A stretch of DNA of 28,844 nucleotides, from contig JAEZEJ010000053.1 of the NCBI GenBank assembly GCA_023417775.1, positions 1-28,844 of the forward strand. Direction: 5' to 3'. Under the pieces are notes generated by a model. That model worked only from the letters and a program-made list of their open reading frames with translations, was not told the DNA's origin and did not search any database. This stretch comes from Actinomycetes bacterium (GTDB lineage: Bacteria; Actinomycetota; Actinomycetes; Propionibacteriales; Nocardioidaceae). The first letter of the stretch is position 1. Every line of letters starts with the position of its first letter. This document shows positions 23,653 to 28,844 of the stretch, one piece after another. A program made the translations under genes and the position numbers.

Positions 23653-24648
23653 ATGAACTGGGGATATATCTTCGAATTCGCCATCACGCAGGCCCTCGGG
23701 CCCACCGCGGTGGTGTACGCGCTGGCCGCGATCGGCCTGAACATCCACTTCGGATACACGGGCCTGTTGAACTTCGGCCAAGCCGGCTTCATGGCCGTCG
23801 GCGCCTACGGCACCGCGGCGAGCGTCGTGACCTTCGGCATCCCGCTGTGGGCCGGACTCCTGGTCGGCCTGCTCGCCACCGTCGTCCTCGCGCTCATCCT
23901 GGGAGTTCCGACCCTGCGCCTACGAGCCGACTACCTGGCCATCGCGACGATCGCCTCCGCGGAGATCCTGCGCCGGATCTTCCAGTCGGTGACCTTCTCG
24001 GACACCTTCGGCGGCAGCACCGGCCTCAGCGGCTTCGCCCGCGACTTCTACGCGCTGAACCCGTACACCGACACCGTCAGCCTCGGTTTCATCAGCTTCC
24101 GCAACACCACGGCGTGGGTGCTGACGGTGGGCTGGGGTCTCGTGCTCCTGTCCTGCCTCATCGTGTGGGCGGCCACCAAGAGCCCGTGGGGACGAGTCCT
24201 CAAGTCGATCCGCGAGGATGAGGACGCCGTGCGATCGCTCGGCAAGAACGTGTACTGGTACAAGATGCAGGCACTCATCCTGGGCGGTCTGTTCGGCGGT
24301 CTGGGCGGCATCGTGCTGATCCTGAGCCAGTCGGCGGCCGTCCCGACCGACTTCGCCACCAACACGACCTTCTTCGCCTGGGCGTGTCTCCTGCTCGGCG
24401 GAGCCGCTCGCGTCTGGGGCCCCGTGGTCGGGGCGATCATCTTCTGGTTCCTGCTGAACTTCCTCGGCGAGCTCTTCTCGCAGATGACGCGCGGCGCGGA
24501 TCCGATTCTGCCGACCTGGCTCATGACCGAGACCCAGGCGAGCCTCATCCGTTTCATCATCCTGGGACTGGGGCTCATGCTCTTGATGATCTTCCGGCCT
24601 CAGGGAATCTTCGGCGACCGAAGGGAGCTGGCGATCGATGCCCGCTGA
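23653..24648 (+). CDS. livM: Branched-chain amino acid ABC transporter permease LivM
   Basis: The second permease subunit, pairing with LivH in the membrane. It has 331 residues from an ATG with AAGGGG seven bases upstream. There are about eight to ten hydrophobic spans. Family signatures are YALAAIGLNIHFGYTGLLNF and GQAGFMAVGAYG near residues 20-55 and the ATPase-contacting loop SPWGRVLKSIREDEDAVRSL at about 177-196. RPQGIFGDRREL ends the protein as in other LivM proteins. Its stop is 11 bases inside livG, so translation is tightly coupled. Confidence 0.92.
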   Translation: MNWGYIFEFAITQALGPTAVVYALAAIGLNIHFGYTGLLNFGQAGFMAVGAYGTAASVVTFGIPLWAGLLVGLLATVVLALILGVPTLRLRADYLAIATIASAEILRRIFQSVTFSDTFGGSTGLSGFARDFYALNPYTDTVSLGFISFRNTTAWVLTVGWGLVLLSCLIVWAATKSPWGRVLKSIREDEDAVRSLGKNVYWYKMQALILGGLFGGLGGIVLILSQSAAVPTDFATNTTFFAWACLLLGGAARVWGPVVGAIIFWFLLNFLGELFSQMTRGADPILPTWLMTETQASLIRFIILGLGLMLLMIFRPQGIFGDRRELAIDAR

Positions 24649-25564
24649 CACCAACGCCACCACCGGGCCGGCGGCCCTGCAGGGCCTGGCCACCGAGCCG
24701 GGCGTCGCGAAACCCGATCCGATCCTGGTCGGCGACCAGATCAAGCGCAGCTTCGGCGGTCTGACCGCCGTGGACGTGGGACACATCGAGGTCCAGCGCG
24801 GCGCCATCACGGCCCTCATCGGGCCCAATGGCGCCGGCAAGACCACGCTGTTCAACCTGCTGACCGGCTTCGACAAGCCGGACTCGGGCTCGTGGTCCTT
24901 CAACGACCAGTCCCTCAGCGGGGTGCCGGCTTTCAAGGTGGCTCGCCGGGGCATGGTGCGCACCTTCCAGCTGACGAAGGTCCTGGCGAAGCTCACCGTC
25001 ATCGAGAACATGCGGCTGGGTGCCACAGGACAGCGCGGTGAGAAGTTCCTCAGTGCGCTCTTCCGCCCCCTGTGGAAGGGCCAGGAGGACGACATCACCC
25101 GACGGGCCGATGATCTGCTCGCCCGGTTCAAGCTCGACACGAAGCGCGAAGACTTCGCCGGCTCGCTGTCGGGCGGCCAGCGCAAACTGCTGGAGATGGC
25201 GCGTGCGCTGATGGTCGATCCCGAGCTGGTCATGCTCGACGAGCCGATGGCCGGGGTCAACCCGGCGCTCAAGCAGTCGCTTCTCGGACATGTGAAGTCG
25301 CTGCGCGAGGACGGCAGGACGGTGCTCTTCGTCGAACACGACATGGACATGGTCCGCGACATCTCCGACTGGGTCATCGTGATGGCCCAGGGAGAGATCG
25401 TCGCCGAGGGCACACCCGCTCAGGTGATGGCCGACGAACGCGTCATCGACGCCTACCTCGGCGCCCACCACGACACCGACCTGACCGAGCTCGACGAGGA
25501 GGCCGTGCAGGCCGAGGCTGAGGCAGAGCTCGATCAGGAAGAGGAGGTGAAGAAGGATGACTGA
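24638..25564 (+). CDS. livG: Branched-chain amino acid ABC transporter ATP-binding protein LivG
   Basis: A cytoplasmic ATPase subunit of the transporter, 308 residues. Walker A is GPNGAGKTT at about 65-73, the signature is LSGGQRKLLEMARAL at about 180-194, Walker B VMLDEPMAGVNP follows, and the switch His is in FVEHDMDMV. The VEHDMDMV...AYLGA ending is typical of LivG. The last 25 residues are an acidic tail (EAEAELDQEEEVKKDD), longer than usual. The first 30 residues before the ABC domain are also extra. The gene overlaps livM by 11 bases and livF by 8. Confidence 0.92.
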   Translation: MPADTNATTGPAALQGLATEPGVAKPDPILVGDQIKRSFGGLTAVDVGHIEVQRGAITALIGPNGAGKTTLFNLLTGFDKPDSGSWSFNDQSLSGVPAFKVARRGMVRTFQLTKVLAKLTVIENMRLGATGQRGEKFLSALFRPLWKGQEDDITRRADDLLARFKLDTKREDFAGSLSGGQRKLLEMARALMVDPELVMLDEPMAGVNPALKQSLLGHVKSLREDGRTVLFVEHDMDMVRDISDWVIVMAQGEIVAEGTPAQVMADERVIDAYLGAHHDTDLTELDEEAVQAEAEAELDQEEEVKKDD

Positions 25565-26339
25565 CACCGACGCTCTCGCCATCGAACGTGAGAAGCATCT
25601 GACCGGCGCCGAGGACGCCGTACTGCGCGCCGATGATCTCATCGCCGGCTACCTGCCGGGCGTCAACATCCTCAACGGAGCGGACCTGTACTGCCAGCGC
25701 GGGGAGCTCGTCGGCATCATCGGTCCGAACGGAGCGGGCAAGTCGACCTTGCTGAAGTCGCTCTTCGGTCTGGTCAAGGTGCACAGTGGAACGGTCAAGC
25801 TGGAGGGTCAGGACATCACCAATCAGCGCGCCGACCAGCTGGTCGCCAAGGGAATCGGCTTCGTCCCTCAGACGAATAACGTGTTCCCGAGCCTGACGAT
25901 CGAGGAGAACCTCGAGATGGGGTGCTACCAGGCGCCCCGTCAGTTCACGGAACGCTTCGAGTTCGTGACCGATCTGTTCCCCCGGCTCGGCGAACGCCGC
26001 AAGCAACGGGCGGGATCGCTCTCCGGCGGCGAGCGGCAGATGGTGGCGATGGGTCGCGCCCTGATGATGGATCCGTCGGTGCTCCTCCTCGACGAGCCCT
26101 CGGCGGGCCTCTCCCCCGTGCTGCAGGACGAGGTCTTCGTGCAGACGCGCACCATCAACAAGGCCGGTGTCTCGGTCATCATGGTCGAGCAGAACGCTCG
26201 CCGATGCCTGCAGATCTGCGACCGGGGCTATGTGCTCGATCAGGGCCGCAATGCCTATAGCGGACGCGGTCGCGAGTTGGCGAATGATCCGAAGGTGATC
26301 GAGCTCTACCTCGGCACCCTCGGCGCCAAGGCCGACTGA
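25557..26339 (+). CDS. livF: Branched-chain amino acid ABC transporter ATP-binding protein LivF
   Basis: The second ATPase subunit, 260 residues. Walker A GPNGAGKST is at about 60-68, then the LivF-type VPQTNNVFPSLTIEENLEMG, signature LSGGERQMVAMGRAL, Walker B LLLDEPSAGLSP and the His-less switch region VEQNARRCLQIC, where Gln replaces His as in other LivF proteins. The ATG at 25557 overlaps livG by eight bases, with AGGAGG nearby. It is the last gene of the operon and is followed 10 bases later by a strong terminator. Confidence 0.92.
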   Translation: MTDTDALAIEREKHLTGAEDAVLRADDLIAGYLPGVNILNGADLYCQRGELVGIIGPNGAGKSTLLKSLFGLVKVHSGTVKLEGQDITNQRADQLVAKGIGFVPQTNNVFPSLTIEENLEMGCYQAPRQFTERFEFVTDLFPRLGERRKQRAGSLSGGERQMVAMGRALMMDPSVLLLDEPSAGLSPVLQDEVFVQTRTINKAGVSVIMVEQNARRCLQICDRGYVLDQGRNAYSGRGRELANDPKVIELYLGTLGAKAD

Positions 26340-26348
26340 GAGCACCGG

Positions 26349-26383
26349 CAGAGGGGCTGGACCGCAGTGGTCCAGCCCCTCTG
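26349..26383 (+). terminator. Terminator of the livHMGF operon
   Basis: CAGAGGGGCTGGACC (26349-26363) and GGTCCAGCCCCTCTG (26369-26383) make a perfect 15-bp stem with a 5-base loop, starting 10 bases after the livF stop. TGTCGTGTCT follows, a partial T-run. Confidence 0.88.
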
Positions 26384-26417
26384 TCGTGTCTCCGATCCCC
26401 TCGACTCGGGGGACACA

Positions 26418-26450
26418 CGAGAGCCCCGGCCGAAGAGGCCGGGGCTCTCG
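26418..26450 (-). terminator. Terminator of livK
   Basis: CGAGAGCCCCGGCC (26418-26431) and GGCCGGGGCTCTCG (26437-26450) form a perfect 14-bp stem with a GAAGA loop on the plus strand. It lies 25 bases beyond the livK stop. Together with the adjacent liv terminator it insulates two convergent units. Confidence 0.85.
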
Positions 26451-26474
26451 CTACCTCAGACGGTGCCGGGTGCC

Positions 26475-27734
26475 TCAGATCTCTCCGAGGATGTAGTCCA
26501 GCGGGCTGTGGTTGTTGTTGGCGCCGTACTCATAGACGCCGATGGTGGCGGCCGTCGGGCTGCCGGTGTCACCGAGTTCGATCGGGCCGGAGGCACCGTC
26601 GTAGTCGATGTCCTCGCCACTCTCCAGCAACTCCTTGCAGTCGGCGAAGGTCTCGCACTTGGTGCCCTCCTTGGTCACCTCGACGATGTGCTCCGCGACG
26701 TCTGTGCCGGCATCGGAGTCCGCGGCGATCGCCGCGAGCGCCGAGACGATGACCGCGTCATAGGACTCCGCCGAGTAGGTGAAGTCGTTCAGCTCGGGAT
26801 CGATCTCCAGCAAGCGGTTGCGGAAATCGTCCGAGAGCTCCGGACCGGGCATGGTCGCCTTGACGCCCTCGAGGGTGCCCTCGGGGAACTCGCCCTCGTA
26901 GTTGGCGATATTGCCGTCCACGAAGTAGATCTGGACATCGGCCGGACCGACACCGGCGGAGACCATCTCGGGGATGATGCGCTTGGTCTCGTCGAAGGCG
27001 ATCAGGGCGACCGCGTCCGCACCCGCGTCGGCGATCTGCTGGATCTCGGTGCCGAAGGTCGTGGCATTCGGGTCATAGGGCACGGCCGCGTCGACGGTGC
27101 CGCCGCTCTGCTCGAAGACCTCCGTGACGACATTGGAGAGCGCGTCGCCGTAGTCGTCCTGTCGAGAGAGGATCGCCAGATTGCTGTGCCCGTCGCTGGC
27201 GGCCAGATTGGCCAGCACATTGCCCTGCAGGACATCGGACGGCGCCGTGCGGAAGTAGAGTCCGCCATCGTCGTATTCGTCGAACTCCGGCGAGGTGTTG
27301 GCCGGCGAGAACTGCACGACACCGGCGCCCGTGATCTGGTCGATGACCGTCATCGAGACACCGGACGCTGCCGCACCGATGATGACATCGGCATTCTTGC
27401 TCAGCAGGTTGTCGACCTCGCCGGGGGCGATATTGGGCTCGCCGTCGCCGGAATCGGCGCGCTCGTGGACGACCTCTTCGCCGAGGACGCCACCGGCCTC
27501 GTTGATCTCCTGGACCGCGAGATCGACACCAGCGAACTCCGGGGGGCCGAGGAACGAGAGGCTGCCGGTCTGGGGAAGCAGTGATCCGATGGTGAGGACG
27601 CCGTCCGCCTCGACCGAGGAGCCGCCGCCACCGTCCGCGTCGTCATCGTCCCCGCCGCCTCCACAGGCTGCTAGTACGAGGGCGCCTGCTGATGCCACTG
27701 CCGCGAAGCGGAGTGTCTTGCTCGTGCGCTTCAT
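26475..27734 (-). CDS. livK: Branched-chain amino acid ABC transporter substrate-binding lipoprotein LivK
   Basis: The extracellular binding protein that delivers substrate to the transporter, tethered by a lipid. It has 419 residues from the ATG at 27734, with GGAGG four bases upstream; a TTG before it is too close to the site to be used. A lipobox LAAC at about 21-24 follows the signal peptide, then a flexible Gly/Asp linker (GGGGDDDDADGGGGS). The type I periplasmic-binding fold follows: LTIGSLLPQTGSLSFLGPPE, VDLAVQEINEAGGVLG, and the second lobe VFEQSGGTVDAAVPYDP. It is not in the livHMGF operon but convergent with it, with its own promoter region. Confidence 0.92.
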   Translation of the reverse strand: MKRTSKTLRFAAVASAGALVLAACGGGGDDDDADGGGGSSVEADGVLTIGSLLPQTGSLSFLGPPEFAGVDLAVQEINEAGGVLGEEVVHERADSGDGEPNIAPGEVDNLLSKNADVIIGAAASGVSMTVIDQITGAGVVQFSPANTSPEFDEYDDGGLYFRTAPSDVLQGNVLANLAASDGHSNLAILSRQDDYGDALSNVVTEVFEQSGGTVDAAVPYDPNATTFGTEIQQIADAGADAVALIAFDETKRIIPEMVSAGVGPADVQIYFVDGNIANYEGEFPEGTLEGVKATMPGPELSDDFRNRLLEIDPELNDFTYSAESYDAVIVSALAAIAADSDAGTDVAEHIVEVTKEGTKCETFADCKELLESGEDIDYDGASGPIELGDTGSPTAATIGVYEYGANNNHSPLDYILGEI

Positions 27735-27758
27735 CAATCCTCCGATAGATCGTCCGTC

Positions 27759-27778
27759 ACCCGGGGTGACCCCGGGAC
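27759..27778. promoter_or_regulatory. Overlapping palindromes in the livK leader
   Basis: GTCACCCGGGGTGAC (27759-27773) and CCCGGGGTGACCCCGGG (27762-27778) overlap. Both are perfect palindromes around a central base, about 25 bases before the livK ATG. They look like an operator or a leader hairpin. No counterpart of the CGGAC sites of the liv operon is seen here. Confidence 0.45.
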
Positions 27779-27867
27779 GTGATTGCAGAGGACTCTAATC
27801 GCCAAATGTGACGTTCGGCGCACTGTGAGGTATTTCAGGTGTTTCGTAGCCAAGTTGTAACTCGCGC

Positions 27868-28470
27868 TCAACCGCGCAGCGAGGGCCCGTTCTCGATGAC
27901 GGCCTCGGCCACCTGGCGCATCGACCGCCGCACGTCCATGGCCGTCTTCTGGATCCACCGGAAGGCCTCGGGCTCGCTGATGGACAGCGCCTCCTGCAGC
28001 ACCGATTTAGCCCGTTCGACGGCCTTGCGGGTCGCCAGCTGCTCGGAGAGATCGTCGATCTCTCCTTCGAGCACACGGATCTCGGCGAAGCGACTGCGGG
28101 CCATCTCGATCGCCGGCACGAGGTCGGCCGCGGTGAAGGGCTTGACGAGGTAGGCCATCGCGCCGGCCTCGCGGGCGCGTTCGACGAGCTCGCGCTGGCT
28201 GAAGGCCGTCAGCATGACCACCGGGGCGAGACGTGCCCGGGCGATCTGGGAGGCGGCGGCGATCCCGTCGAGCCGGGGCATCTTGACGTCCATGACGACG
28301 AGATCGGGACGGTGCTCGGTGGTCAGGGCGACCGCCTGTTCACCGTCGGCGGCCTGGGCCACGACGTCGTAGCCGGCTTCACCCAGCATCTCGGCCAGAT
28401 CCATGCGGATCAGGGCCTCGTCCTCGGCGATGACGACGCGCGGGGTCGGGCTCGGGGTCGAAGAGGTCAC
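27868..28470 (-). CDS. pdtaR: ANTAR-domain response regulator (PdtaR type)
   Basis: A phosphorylation-controlled RNA-binding antiterminator, the partner of PdtaS-like histidine kinases. It has 200 residues. The receiver domain is at about 10-125, with acidic-pocket Glu16-Asp17 (IAEDEALIR), phosphoacceptor Asp61 (VVMDVKMP), Thr88 and Lys110 (YLVKPF). A coiled-coil linker leads to the ANTAR domain at about 138-195 (ATRKAVERAKSVLQEAL, EAFRWIQKTAMD), which binds paired hexaloop RNA hairpins. No kinase gene lies in the window. The GTG at 28470 has no clear ribosome site and GATAAC ends eight bases before it. The tRNA gene diverges from it on the other strand. Confidence 0.9.
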   Translation of the reverse strand: MTSSTPSPTPRVVIAEDEALIRMDLAEMLGEAGYDVVAQAADGEQAVALTTEHRPDLVVMDVKMPRLDGIAAASQIARARLAPVVMLTAFSQRELVERAREAGAMAYLVKPFTAADLVPAIEMARSRFAEIRVLEGEIDDLSEQLATRKAVERAKSVLQEALSISEPEAFRWIQKTAMDVRRSMRQVAEAVIENGPSLRG

Positions 28471-28502
28471 CCCGTAAGGTTATCGGGCGCGTAGTCGCAG
28501 CG

Positions 28503-28585
28503 GCCGGGTTGGCGGAATGGTAGACGCGATGGTCTCAAAAACCATTGTCCGAAAGGGCGTGCGGGTTCGAGTCCCGCACCCGGCA
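28503..28585 (+). tRNA. tRNA-Leu (anticodon CAA)
   Basis: An 83-nt class II tRNA. The acceptor stem GCCGGGT pairs with ACCCGGC, the anticodon stem ATGGT/ACCAT encloses the loop CTCAAAA with anticodon CAA (reads UUG), the variable arm TGTCCGAAAGGGCG is long as for leucine, and the T-arm is GCGGG-TTCGAGT-CCCGC. The discriminator is A. The genome reads CCG rather than CCA after it, so the CCA end must be added by enzyme. Confidence 0.95.
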
Positions 28586-28844
28586 CCGCAAAAGCGAGGC
28601 ACCCCGCAGAGCGAGGCGACCACGCGGCGCAAGCACCCACGGCTGAGCCCCATCCAGGCCGGCCTTCTCGTGAAGTGAGAACCCCTCAAATCTGACCCCC
28701 ACGGGCTCAGCCCGGTGCCGGCTTGCCGGCTGGTGAGATCACGAACTCGGCCGAGCTCACGCCGGGGCCATCTCAGTTTCCGAGACGCTCTGGCCGAGCC
28801 TCACCACTTTTGCCGGGTTGGGGCCCTTTCCGAACCTGGAAAAG
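28586..28844. other. Stretch after tRNA-Leu with no recognised gene
   Basis: About 260 bases. No convincing coding region, RNA gene or terminator was found; the frames present are short and lack starts with ribosome sites. Short GCCGGC repeats occur near 28717-28731. The 3' side of a tRNA gene is a common integration site, but no integrase or direct repeat of the tRNA end is visible here. Confidence 0.4.

Overview
This is a high-GC actinobacterial chromosome segment. Two sigma-70 paralogs of the SigA and SigB type, a ribosomal protein S1 with four S1 domains and an acidic actinobacterial tail, a DNA polymerase I lacking proofreading residues, a PdtaR-type ANTAR response regulator and the order polA ... 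rpsA ... coaE all point to Actinobacteria. The protein flavour suggests Micrococcales, perhaps near Dermabacteraceae/Brachybacterium; that narrower placement is an impression and not a proof.

Region 1 (1-2125) is the integrase end of an integrative element. It holds a tyrosine recombinase and a chain of small overlapping minus-strand ORFs that runs off the left edge. The element stops in the gap after the 3' end of the housekeeping sigma gene. Copies of a TTGCTAC-like motif and a perfect 12-bp inverted repeat lie around the recombinase.

Region 2 (2140-9912) holds sigA, a GCS2-type carboxylate-amine ligase and a DUF4192 protein on the minus strand. Diverging from these on the plus strand are DNA polymerase IV and an oligopeptidase B translationally coupled to it. 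A small membrane protein converges on the oligopeptidase and overlaps its end. Region 3 (9940-11052) is sigB, with a good ECF-type promoter (GGAAT-N18-GTT) and a strong terminator.

Region 4 (11062-22119) is read entirely leftward. It runs from a GNAT acetyltransferase and polA, through an operon of a polytopic membrane protein and a large anchored heptad-repeat protein, an M18 aminopeptidase and rpsA, to a secreted SH3/M15-like protein coupled to coaE. The heptad-repeat gene is compositionally mosaic.

Region 5 (22120-27734) is a branched-chain amino acid type ABC transporter. livH, livM, livG and livF form one tight plus-strand operon, and the binding protein livK is convergent at the far end. 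LivH carries an extra secreted beta-rich domain at its N-terminus. Region 6 (27868-28844) is the ANTAR regulator, a tRNA-Leu(CAA) and about 260 bp with no recognisable gene.

No CRISPR array, insertion sequence or rRNA was seen. The clearest candidates for new biology are the LivH ectodomain, the CGGAC/GTCCG palindromes around the liv promoter, the mosaic heptad-repeat protein, and several starts that look leaderless.
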